A stretch of 64,000 nucleotides of DNA from DATBLE01 sp963719325. Lineage in GTDB: Bacteria > Actinomycetota > Thermoleophilia > Gaiellales > Gaiellaceae. A model generated the notes under the pieces. It did not search any database. It worked only from the letters and a program-made list of their open reading frames with translations, and was not told where the DNA came from. The position numbers and the translations under genes are program-made. The DNA lies in the NCBI GenBank assembly GCA_963719325.1, contig CAVRBW010000016.1, positions 67,844 through 131,843 on the forward strand, written 5' to 3'. Positions 1 through 15,800 of the stretch are shown piece after piece. Each line of letters starts with the position of its first letter. Within the stretch, counting starts at the first letter, position 1.

Positions 1-248
1 TCGACGCCCGACTTCCCGATCACGATGCCGGGTCGCGCGGTATAGATGTCGATGGTGATTCGCTGCTTGTCCTTCCGGATCAGGATGTCCGACAGCCCCG
101 CATGACCGAGCTTGCGGTTGATGTGCTCGCGGATCTTGATGTCCTCGAGCAACGCGCCCTTGAACTCCTTCTTCGACGTGTACCAATTCGACTTCCAGTC
201 GTGGATGACGCCGACGCGAAGCCCGCCTGGATGAACCTTCTGACCCAC
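1..248 (-). CDS. rpsC: 30S ribosomal protein S3 (uS3), N-terminal part
   Basis: Small-subunit protein uS3 of the 30S head near the mRNA entry site. Only the first 82 codons are present; the gene runs off the left edge. The visible start MGQKVHPGGLRVGV, then HDWKSNWYTSKKEF, is the standard uS3 opening, and RPGIVIGKSG marks the start of the KH domain. The start is a GTG whose first G is the last base of the rplV stop (TAGTG), so the two genes are probably translationally coupled. It is the most promoter-distal gene of the operon visible here. Confidence 0.97.
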   Translation of the reverse strand, partial: MGQKVHPGGLRVGVIHDWKSNWYTSKKEFKGALLEDIKIREHINRKLGHAGLSDILIRKDKQRITIDIYTARPGIVIGKSGV

Positions 249-760
249 TAGCTCTCCTCGCTTTCGATCTTTCTCCTGCGCGACGACCTCGGCTTCGCCG
301 GTGCCTTCGGCGCCTCGGCCTCCGCCTGCGGCTCGGCCTGAGGCGTCGGCTTCGGCTCCCTCTCAGGAGCCGGCCGTCGCTGCGGCCTCGCCGGCGCAGT
401 CAGCTCGGCCTGCGCAAGCGTGACGGTGATGTGACAGCTTCGTTTCTTGATTCGAGCGACCCGGCCGCGAGCACGAGCCCGGAAACGCTTGAGCGTCGGC
501 CCCTCGTCGACCGTGACCGATGCGACGAAAAGATCGTCGCCCTGCCAGAGGAGGTCCGGCCGTGACTCCGCGTTCGCGACCGCCGACGCGAGCACCTTCT
601 CGAGGTCCCGGGCGGCGGCGCGGGTGGTGAACGCGAGGACCGCCCGGGCCTCGGGCACGCTGCGCCCGCGGATGTGCTCCGCAACCAGGCGCGCCTTTCG
701 CGCGGACGTCCGCACCCATTTCGCCTGGGCGCGCACCGACTGGGTCGCCGTCGCCGCCAT
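248..760 (-). CDS. rplV: 50S ribosomal protein L22 (uL22) with extended C-terminal tail
   Basis: Large-subunit protein uL22, which lines the peptide exit tunnel. The protein has 170 residues starting MAATATQSVRAQAKWVRTS. I chose the ATG at 758-760 because AAGGGG lies just upstream and the uL22 fold begins there; the frame stays open further 5' but that part has no homology. The conserved uL22 body ends near residue 115. The remaining 50 or so residues are a low-complexity Ala/Pro/Glu/Lys tail (APARPQRRPAPEREPKP), longer than in most bacteria. Its stop overlaps the rpsC start by one base. Confidence 0.96.
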   Translation of the reverse strand: MAATATQSVRAQAKWVRTSARKARLVAEHIRGRSVPEARAVLAFTTRAAARDLEKVLASAVANAESRPDLLWQGDDLFVASVTVDEGPTLKRFRARARGRVARIKKRSCHITVTLAQAELTAPARPQRRPAPEREPKPTPQAEPQAEAEAPKAPAKPRSSRRRKIESEES

Positions 761-829
761 CAGTGCCCCTTCCAGTGACGCTTCTGAGCTTCTGGGTTGC
801 GAGCACCAAGCGATGCAAGGACGCAGGGA

Positions 830-855
830 GCGCCCATATGCAGGCATATGGGCGC
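830..855. repeat. Perfect 11-bp inverted repeat in the rpsS-rplV spacer
   Basis: Arms GCGCCCATATG (830-840) and CATATGGGCGC (845-855) are perfectly complementary around a 4-nt loop. It sits in a 164-bp gap between rpsS and rplV, genes that are normally almost contiguous. No U-tract follows on either strand, so a simple intrinsic terminator is unlikely; an RNA processing or regulatory hairpin is possible. Confidence 0.8.
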
Positions 856-924
856 GACTGAGGACGAAGCAGCGCGCTGCGTGATCGCAGGCCAGAAGCC
901 GGAGGGAGTTGCTGGACGGGGCAC

Positions 925-1209
925 CTAGCTCCTCTTCACCTGCGTCTGGCGGTCACCCGCATGCCCGCGGAACAATCGCGTGGGGGCGAACTCGCCGAGC
1001 TTGTGGCCCACCATCTGCTCGGAGATGAAGACGGGTACGTGCTTTCGGCCATCGTGGACCGCGATCGTGTGCCCGACCATCTCGGGAAAGATCGTCGACG
1101 CACGCGACCAGGTGCGGATCATCCGCTTGTTCCCGGAGGTGTTCATCTCCTCGACGCGCTTCATCAAGCGGTCTTCGACGAAGGGTCCCTTTTTTGACGA
1201 TCTGCTCAC
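925..1209 (-). CDS. rpsS: 30S ribosomal protein S19 (uS19)
   Basis: Small-subunit protein uS19, which contacts 16S rRNA in the head with S13. The 94 residues open MSRSSKKGPFVEDRLMKRV and contain the family core TWSRASTIFPEMVGHTIAVHDGRKHVPV, a normal-length S19. The start is GTG at 1207-1209, seven bases from the rplB stop. A 164-bp spacer with a strong hairpin separates it from rplV downstream. It belongs to the S10 part of the operon. Confidence 0.97.
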   Translation of the reverse strand: MSRSSKKGPFVEDRLMKRVEEMNTSGNKRMIRTWSRASTIFPEMVGHTIAVHDGRKHVPVFISEQMVGHKLGEFAPTRLFRGHAGDRQTQVKRS

Positions 1210-1215
1210 GTGCGT

Positions 1216-2058
1216 CTACCTCTTCTCTTTGCCGCGCCTACGCGCGCGGACGATCAACTTGTCCGATTCCTTGTGCTTGCGACGGGTGCGCTTGCCGAGC
1301 GTGGGCACACCCCACGGGGTCACCGGATGCCGGCCCCCCTTCGACTTTCCCTCGCCGCCGCCGTGCGGATGGTCGACCGGGTTCATCGCCGAGCCGCGCA
1401 CAGAGGGCCGCTTGCCCCGCCAGCGGCTGCGACCAGCCTTGCCGCCCGACTGGTTCTCGTGGTCGACGTTCCCGACCTGCCCGACCGTGGCGCGACAGGT
1501 TAGCGGTACGCGACGCATCTCGCCGGACGGGAGGCGAAGGACGCCGTAGCCGTCGTCCTTGGCCACGAGCTGGACGCCCGAGCCGGCGCTGCGTGCGAGC
1601 TGTCCACCGCGTCCCGGCTGCAGCTCGACGTTGTGGATCATCGTCCCGGTCGGGATGTTCTCGAGCGGCAGCGCATTGCCGGGACGGATGTCCGCAGCCG
1701 GGCCCGACTCGATCGTCGCCCCGACCTCGAGCCGCGCAGGCGCGAGGATGTAGGCCTTCTCACCGTCGGCGTAGTGCAGCAGGGCGATCCGAGCCGACCG
1801 GTTGGGGTCGTACTCGATCGCGGCGACCTTGGCGGGGACGGCGTCCTTGCGCCGCTTGAAGTCGACGATCCGGTAGCGCCGCTTGTGACCGCCGCCCTGA
1901 TGCCGGGTGGTAATCCGACCGTTCACGTTGCGACCGCCGGTCTTCTTGATCGGCGCGGTCAGTGACTTCTCCGGCTCGGTCTTGGTGATCTCATCGAACG
2001 AGGAAACCGACATGAATCGCCGTCCCGGACTGGTCGGCTTGTACTTCTTGAGCGCCAT
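1216..2058 (-). CDS. rplB: 50S ribosomal protein L2 (uL2)
   Basis: Large-subunit protein uL2, needed for subunit joining and the peptidyl-transferase centre. It has 280 residues from MALKKYKPTSPGRRFMSV. Hallmarks visible are GRITTRHQGGGHKRRYR, then SAMNPVDHPHGGGEGKS, which includes the conserved histidine near the PTC, and the basic C-terminus. The ATG overlaps the rplW TAA by one base (TAATG), which fixes the start; the open frame further upstream is only read-through of rplW sequence in another frame. Confidence 0.98.
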   Translation of the reverse strand: MALKKYKPTSPGRRFMSVSSFDEITKTEPEKSLTAPIKKTGGRNVNGRITTRHQGGGHKRRYRIVDFKRRKDAVPAKVAAIEYDPNRSARIALLHYADGEKAYILAPARLEVGATIESGPAADIRPGNALPLENIPTGTMIHNVELQPGRGGQLARSAGSGVQLVAKDDGYGVLRLPSGEMRRVPLTCRATVGQVGNVDHENQSGGKAGRSRWRGKRPSVRGSAMNPVDHPHGGGEGKSKGGRHPVTPWGVPTLGKRTRRKHKESDKLIVRARRRGKEKR

Positions 2059-2354
2059 TAGACCTGTGCTCCCTGGAAGATCTGGATCTCGTCGCCCTCG
2101 GCGACCTGGACGATCGCCTTCTTCCAGCCCTGCTTCGTCCCGCGGATGAGGCCGCGGCGCTTCGGCTTGGGTTGGACCTTCGAGACGTTCACGGCGACGA
2201 CCTTGACCTCGAAGAGCTCCTCGACCGCCTGGCGGATCTGCGTCTTGTGCGCGTCCGGGTGCACGCGGAACGAGTACTTGCGCTCTTCGATCATGCCGTA
2301 GCTCTTCTCGGAGACGACCGGCGCAATCAGGATTTCGCGGTGGCTGAGGCTCAT
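2058..2354 (-). CDS. rplW: 50S ribosomal protein L23 (uL23)
   Basis: Large-subunit protein uL23 at the tunnel exit, the docking site for trigger factor and SRP. It has 98 residues, beginning MSLSHREILIAPVVSEKSYG. The family motif IAPVVSEKS and the loop VSKVQPKPKRRGLIRGTKQG are present. Its ATG overlaps the rplD TGA (ATGA) and its TAA overlaps the rplB ATG, so three consecutive genes are translationally coupled. Confidence 0.97.
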   Translation of the reverse strand: MSLSHREILIAPVVSEKSYGMIEERKYSFRVHPDAHKTQIRQAVEELFEVKVVAVNVSKVQPKPKRRGLIRGTKQGWKKAIVQVAEGDEIQIFQGAQV

Positions 2355-2956
2355 TCGGCTTCCTCCTGAGCTCCACTGTTGCCGCCGGCACGCGCCTGGA
2401 CACCGGCCAGCGCGGCCTGCGAGACGAGCAGCGCGCGCGCCCAGACGACCGCGGACACCTCGAGCTCGGACGCGGCGACCACCGCGACCCGATCGAGGTT
2501 GCGGAAGCTCTTTGCGATCGCGTGCTCGTCGTCTCCGACGACGAGCACCAGGGGGCGGTCCTGACCCCAGGCCTCGAGCAGCGCGACTGCCGTCTTGGTA
2601 GAGGGCTCGTTCCAGGCTGCGCCGTCGACGAGAGCAAGCGTTCCAGCCTGGGCGTGACTCGCCAAGGCGGCGCGCAGCGCTGCCCGCCGCGCCTTCCGGT
2701 TCACCTTGACGTCGAAGCTCCGCGGCGACGGCGGAAAAGCCACGCCGCCTCCAGTCCAATGCGGCGCCCGAGTGGTGCCGGCGCGGGCGCGGCCGGTGCC
2801 TTTCTGACGCCACGGCTTCGCCCGTCCGCCCGCGACCAGGCCGCGGCTCTTCGCCGCGCGCGTCCCAGCGCGCTGCGCGTTGAGCTCGGCGCGTACGGCC
2901 TCATGGACGAGATGGGGCTTCAGCTCCGCGGCAAAGACCTCGCCGTCGAGCGTCAC
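2351..2956 (-). CDS. rplD: 50S ribosomal protein L4 (uL4), start uncertain
   Basis: Large-subunit protein uL4, which lines the exit tunnel. The tunnel loop is recognisable as GGRAKPWRQKGTGRARAGT followed by RAPHWTGGGVAFPP. From the first conventional start (GTG at 2954-2956) it has 201 residues beginning MTLDGEVFAAELKPHLVHE. The frame stays open upstream through codons reading APLLDAAGKAAKQ, which look like the missing first beta-strand of uL4, yet no ATG, GTG or TTG occurs in that stretch. The true start may be a non-standard codon, or a base may be missing in the assembly. The 3' end overlaps rplW by 4 nt. Confidence 0.93.
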   Translation of the reverse strand: MTLDGEVFAAELKPHLVHEAVRAELNAQRAGTRAAKSRGLVAGGRAKPWRQKGTGRARAGTTRAPHWTGGGVAFPPSPRSFDVKVNRKARRAALRAALASHAQAGTLALVDGAAWNEPSTKTAVALLEAWGQDRPLVLVVGDDEHAIAKSFRNLDRVAVVAASELEVSAVVWARALLVSQAALAGVQARAGGNSGAQEEAE

Positions 2957-3077
2957 CTGCTTCGCCGCCTTGCCGGCAGCGTCGAGCAGCGGCGCCTTGA
3001 TCGCCTTGCTCGACTCGGGAGGCTTCCGCCGTCCCGGCCGCGCAGTCGGGCTTTGCCCGGTCGCGCTGCCAACCGAT

Positions 3078-3713
3078 TCAGTGGTGCCGGGTATGTGCCT
3101 TCTCCTCCCTGATCTCGACGATGCCGTTCTTCGGACCCGGGATCGCGCCCCTGACGAGGAGCAGGTTCCGCTCCGGGTCGACCTCGTGCACCTTCAGCCC
3201 GAGCTGTGTCACGCGCTTGCCGCCGAGGCGGCCTGCCATGCGGACGCCTTTGAAGACACGCGACGGTGTCGCCGAGGCGCCGATCGAGCCGGGCTTGCGA
3301 ATGTTGTGCGAGCCGTGTGACTTGGGCCCACGGTGGAACTTGTGCCGCTTGATCGTGCCCGCGAAGCCCTTGCCGATCCCGATCCCGGCCACCTTGATCG
3401 CTTCCCCGGGCTCGAAGACCTCGACGGTCACAGACTCGCCGACGACGAGCTCGGAGCGGCCACGGAACTCGACGAGGTGACGATGCGCCTCGACGCCGCC
3501 CTTCTTCAGGTGACCGAGCTCGGGCTTCGTGATCTTTCGCTCGGCGACAGGCTCGAACGCGAGCTGGACCGCCTCGTACCCGTCGGTGTCCAGCGTCTTC
3601 ACCTGGACGACGGGGCACGGCCCGGCCTCGATCACGGTCACGGGCGTGACGACGCCGCTCTCCTCGTCGAAGAGCTGCGTCATCCCGATCTTCCTGCCGA
3701 CGATTCCCTTCAT
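3078..3713 (-). CDS. rplC: 50S ribosomal protein L3 (uL3)
   Basis: Large-subunit protein uL3, an early assembly protein that reaches the peptidyl-transferase centre. It has 211 residues starting MKGIVGRKIGMTQLFDEE, the classical L3 opening. The central tip is KFHRGPKSHGSHNIRKPGS, followed by GRLGGKRVTQLGLKV. The ATG (3711-3713) lies one base after the rpsJ stop. About 120 bases separate its stop from the first usual rplD start, and these also read as L4 sequence (see rplD). Confidence 0.97.
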   Translation of the reverse strand: MKGIVGRKIGMTQLFDEESGVVTPVTVIEAGPCPVVQVKTLDTDGYEAVQLAFEPVAERKITKPELGHLKKGGVEAHRHLVEFRGRSELVVGESVTVEVFEPGEAIKVAGIGIGKGFAGTIKRHKFHRGPKSHGSHNIRKPGSIGASATPSRVFKGVRMAGRLGGKRVTQLGLKVHEVDPERNLLLVRGAIPGPKNGIVEIREEKAHTRHH

Positions 3714-3714
3714 C

Positions 3715-4023
3715 TCAGAGCTTGATCTCGATGTCGACCCCAGCCGGAAGGTCGAGCCGCATGAGCGAGTCGACCGTCTTCGGCGTCGGGGAATGGATGT
3801 CGATCAACCGCTTGTGCGTGCGCACCTCGAAGTGCTCCCGCGAGTCCTTGTCCTTGAACGGGCTGCGGATCACGCAGTAGACGTTCTTCTCGGTGGGCAA
3901 GGGCACCGGCCCGGTGATGGTCGCCCCGGAGCGCTCCGCCGTCTCGACGATGTCGCGCGCGGACTTGTCGACCTGCTTGTGGTCGTAGCCCTTCAGCCGG
4001 ATGCGGATCTTCTGCTGTGCCAA
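3715..4023 (-). CDS. rpsJ: 30S ribosomal protein S10 (uS10), TTG start
   Basis: Small-subunit protein uS10, which also acts with NusB in transcription antitermination. It has 102 residues: AQQKIRIRLKGYDHKQVD, then GPVPLPTEKNVYCVIRSP and HKRLIDIHSPTPKTVDSL, all diagnostic. The start is TTG at 4021-4023, preceded by a strong GGGAGG ribosome-binding site four bases away. No ATG or GTG suits the family N-terminus. It follows tuf directly, which joins the str and S10 operons. Confidence 0.97.
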   Translation of the reverse strand: MAQQKIRIRLKGYDHKQVDKSARDIVETAERSGATITGPVPLPTEKNVYCVIRSPFKDKDSREHFEVRTHKRLIDIHSPTPKTVDSLMRLDLPAGVDIEIKL

Positions 4024-4047
4024 GTGCCCTCCCTTCCTCTGCTCTCG

Positions 4048-5241
<1,194 letters not shown>

Positions 5242-5259
5242 GCTTTCCTCCGGTCTCCT

Positions 5260-7353
<2,094 letters not shown>

Positions 7354-7355
7354 CG

Positions 7356-7826
7356 CTACCACCGGTAGTGCGCGAACGCCTTGTTTGCCTGGGCCATCCG
7401 GTACATGTCGTCCTTGCGCTTCCACGCACCGCCCTGCTGGTTGGTCGCGTCGAGGATCTCGCCGGCCAGCTTCTCGTGCATGCCCTTCTCCCGCCGATCG
7501 CGGGCATAGGTGACGAGGAAGCGGATCGCGAGGGTGCGGGCGCGGCGCTGCGGCACCTCGATGGGGACCTGGTAATTCGCGCCGCCGACACGGCGGCTGC
7601 GGGTCTCGAGGACAGGGGTCACGGTCTTGATCGCCTGCTCGAGCACCTCGAGCGGCGGCTTGCCCGTGCGCTCACCGACCTTGTCGAGCGCGCCGTAGAC
7701 GATCTTCTCGGCGGTCGATCGCTTGCCGCGGGTCATCACACGGTTGATCACCTGCGAGACGAGGCGCGAGTTGTAGACCGGGTCCGCGTCGAGCGTGCGA
7801 ACCTGGACCTCTGCGCGGCGGGGCAT
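7356..7826 (-). CDS. rpsG: 30S ribosomal protein S7 (uS7)
   Basis: Small-subunit protein uS7, which nucleates the 30S head and contacts the E-site tRNA. It has 156 residues from MPRRAEVQVRTLDADPVYNS. Core motifs LVSQVINRVMTRGKRSTAEK and GGANYQVPIEVPQRRARTL are intact, as is the C-terminal helix ending AHYRW. The ATG lies three bases from the rpsL stop, and fusA follows after two bases. Confidence 0.97.
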   Translation of the reverse strand: MPRRAEVQVRTLDADPVYNSRLVSQVINRVMTRGKRSTAEKIVYGALDKVGERTGKPPLEVLEQAIKTVTPVLETRSRRVGGANYQVPIEVPQRRARTLAIRFLVTYARDRREKGMHEKLAGEILDATNQQGGAWKRKDDMYRMAQANKAFAHYRW

Positions 7827-7829
7827 ACC

Positions 7830-8201
7830 CTACCCGCCTCGCTTGGCGCCGTACTTGGAGCGGCCCTGCTTGCGGTCGGCGACGCCGGCCGAGTCGAGCG
7901 CGGCACGGATCACCTTGTAGCGATAGCCCGGCAGGTCCTTGACGCGGCCGCCGCGCACCAGGACGACCGAGTGTTCCTGCAAGTTGTGGCCCTCGCCGGG
8001 GATGTAGGCACCAACCTCCATGCCGTTGGTCAACCTGACGCGGGCAACCTTCCGAAGCGCCGAGTTCGGCTTCTTCGGTGTCTGGGTCATCACGCGCGTG
8101 CAGACGCCCCGCTTCTGCGGCGCGCCGCGGAGCGCAGGCGTCTTCACCTTCGCCTTCGGCGCTGAACGACCCTTCCGGACAAGTTGGTTGACGGTCGGCA
8201 T
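7830..8201 (-). CDS. rpsL: 30S ribosomal protein S12 (uS12)
   Basis: Small-subunit protein uS12 at the decoding centre and a streptomycin-resistance locus. It has 123 residues from MPTVNQLVRKGRSAPKAK. The conserved loops TQTPKKPNSALRK and RGGRVKDLPGYRY keep the wild-type lysines at the usual resistance positions. The ATG (8199-8201) has GAGGAG upstream at good spacing. It is the first gene of the operon and lies 70 bases behind a readable promoter. Confidence 0.98.
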   Translation of the reverse strand: MPTVNQLVRKGRSAPKAKVKTPALRGAPQKRGVCTRVMTQTPKKPNSALRKVARVRLTNGMEVGAYIPGEGHNLQEHSVVLVRGGRVKDLPGYRYKVIRAALDSAGVADRKQGRSKYGAKRGG

Positions 8202-8270
8202 AAAACTCCTCGAGAGGGCTTGCACACAACAAAGGGCGGCGGGGCGATGCCCACGCCAACCCAGGGCCGG

Positions 8271-8300
8271 ATAGTAGCGAAGGCAGGCGTTACCCGTCAA
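8271..8300 (-). promoter_or_regulatory. Sigma70-type promoter for the str-S10 operon
   Basis: On the minus strand TTGACG (8295-8300) and TACTAT (8271-8276) are separated by 18 bases, a near-consensus housekeeping promoter. It points at rpsL and would give a leader of roughly 60 nt. Confidence 0.7.
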
Positions 8301-8369
8301 ACAACGCGCGCAACGTGCGGCTTTTCATCTGGTCGCCGTCCGCCTAGCACGCTATACCTCATTCGAGGG

Positions 8370-9656
<1,287 letters not shown>

Positions 9657-9680
9657 CCCCGGTTTTTCGCGATCCTGGGG

Positions 9681-10784
9681 CTACGGCGCCTCGCTCGAGG
9701 CCTCGGGATCGTCTGCGGTCATCACGCGCCCCTTGCCCGCGCGCTTCGCGCGGTAGAGGGCCTGGTCGACCCGGCGAAAGAGCGACGTCGCATCGTCGTC
9801 TCGCCCGAGCTCGGCCATCCCCGCGGAGACCCCGAGATTCGGAATCCGACCGATCGGTTGGCCCTGAATTGCGAGCTGCAGCCGCTGGAAGAAGCGTTCG
9901 ACGTCCTCGAGCGACGACTCCGGAAGGATGACGGCGAACTCGTCGCCGCCGACACGGCACGGAATGTCTGCTCCTCGGACCACGGACCTGAGCCGGTCGG
10001 CCACCTCCGCCAGCACTGAGTCCCCACCGAGATGGCCGATCTCCTCGTTGATCGACTTGAAGTTGTCGAGGTCGAAGAAGATCAGCGCGAGGCGGCGGTC
10101 GTAGCGATGAGCGCGCTTGACCTCGTGGGCGAGCGTCTCGTGGAAATAGCGGCGATTGTGCAAGCCGCTGAGAGGGTCGCGAACCGCCAACTCGTGCAGC
10201 TCCCGGAACTGGCGTGCGTTTTCGAAGGCCCTTCCCGCAGTGAGAGCGAGCTCCTCGAGGGCCGCCAGATCGTCTTCCTTCGGCTCGTCGATCGCCCGTC
10301 GCCAGAACACCGCCAGCGTCCCGGTCGTCGCACCCTGATCGGGGGCGAGAGGCAGGAGCACCCCGAGCTGGATCGCATTCGGCCCGGCGGAGGTCTCGCC
10401 GGGGAAGCGGTAGCGAATCGTCAGCGAGCGGGACCGGCTCTCAGGAGGCCAGCTGCCGAGCAGCGGCAGCGCTTCGTCGGCGGTCAGATTCATCGCCTTC
10501 ACGATCGGCGGCTCGCCTTCCTCCCAGAGCGCCACCGCCGCCGCGTCGGCGTCGGCGAGCAATCCGGCACCCTGAAGCACGCGGCTGAGCAGTTCGTCCA
10601 GATCCCGCGTTTCGGTCAGCGCCGACAGCTGGCGCGCCCAGCGGAGCTCGAATTGGGCCCGCCGCAGCTCGTCGGTCTCCCCGTTGCCCCTCCCCGAGCC
10701 GGAGACGCGCATGCGCTGGACGACCACGAGCACGATCGCAACGCCTGCCAGCGCGGCCACCAAGGCGATGACGAGGGCGGTCAA
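9681..10784 (-). CDS. Membrane-anchored GAF-GGDEF diguanylate cyclase
   Basis: Predicted to make cyclic di-GMP from two GTP. An N-terminal membrane helix (TALVIALVAALAGVAIVLVV) is followed by a GAF-like sensor region (about residues 40-200) and a GGDEF domain. The active-site loop VGGDEFAVILPE is intact, and an RGAD inhibitory site lies five residues before it, so product feedback is likely. I chose the TTG at 10782-10784 because GGAGGGG lies seven bases upstream; the frame is open 41 codons further, to 10907. No EAL domain is present. It is followed closely by the convergent gene ending at 9656. Confidence 0.85.
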   Translation of the reverse strand: MTALVIALVAALAGVAIVLVVVQRMRVSGSGRGNGETDELRRAQFELRWARQLSALTETRDLDELLSRVLQGAGLLADADAAAVALWEEGEPPIVKAMNLTADEALPLLGSWPPESRSRSLTIRYRFPGETSAGPNAIQLGVLLPLAPDQGATTGTLAVFWRRAIDEPKEDDLAALEELALTAGRAFENARQFRELHELAVRDPLSGLHNRRYFHETLAHEVKRAHRYDRRLALIFFDLDNFKSINEEIGHLGGDSVLAEVADRLRSVVRGADIPCRVGGDEFAVILPESSLEDVERFFQRLQLAIQGQPIGRIPNLGVSAGMAELGRDDDATSLFRRVDQALYRAKRAGKGRVMTADDPEASSEAP

Positions 10785-11047
10785 AGCTCCGCCCCTCCGG
10801 ATTGCGATCGTCCAATCATGCTCATCGTGATGCGATCCCCGCCCAGGGGATGGTCCAGCGTTATCGCCTTGGGGATCCCCTGCTCCCGTTCTCGTACGCG
10901 GTCGCAAAGAGGGCGATGGACTTCCGCATTCAGCGCTCTCCCGTCGTCGTACATGCGGAATGCACGTACACGACTTACCGTATCTAGGAAGCCCCCCAGG
11001 TCAAGACGCTGCGCTTGCGGCCCTTCGGGCCGCTCGCTCCGCTTCGC
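10785..11047. other. Intergenic stretch, possible structured leader of the GGDEF gene
   Basis: Part of a 410-base gap without a convincing gene. On the minus strand the 120 bases before the GGDEF start contain paired G/C blocks (GGGGATCCCC; CCCC-TGGG-CGGGG) and, further up, a GTACGTGC/GCATGTAC inverted repeat. It could be a structured 5' leader. I do not recognise a known riboswitch class in it. The rest of the gap is the dispersed element starting at 11048. Confidence 0.3.
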
Positions 11048-11140
11048 GGGGGGAACAGCCGGTTCCCCCCGTGCGCCCCCCTTCCAGGCTCGCGCTCACG
11101 GCAGGCGGCAGCTGGCCGCGCCCGCCATGTCGGTCGCGGC
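11048..11140 (+). repeat. Dispersed two-hairpin element, copy 1
   Basis: Hairpin A is GGGGGGAAC (11048-11056), loop AGCCG, GTTCCCCCC (11062-11070), extended by three more pairs outside. Hairpin B is at 11115-11140 with GCCGCG/CGCGGC arms and CCATGT in its loop. It lies downstream of rpoC, in opposite orientation to both flanking genes. The same architecture recurs near 32.6 and 61.4 kb. Confidence 0.85.
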
Positions 11141-11194
11141 GACGAAGAACCAAAGAAAGGGCAGGGGAGGCCTTCCGGCCTCCCCTGCCTAGTC

Positions 11195-15769
<4,575 letters not shown>

Positions 15770-15800
15770 AGTGCGCCTCTTCTTCCTATGGTCGTCGTGA

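Noticed and set aside
10785..10907. Longer N-terminus of the GGDEF protein from a TTG at 10905
   Set aside because: The extension is low-complexity and hydrophilic, and a better Shine-Dalgarno/TTG pair lies just before the membrane helix.
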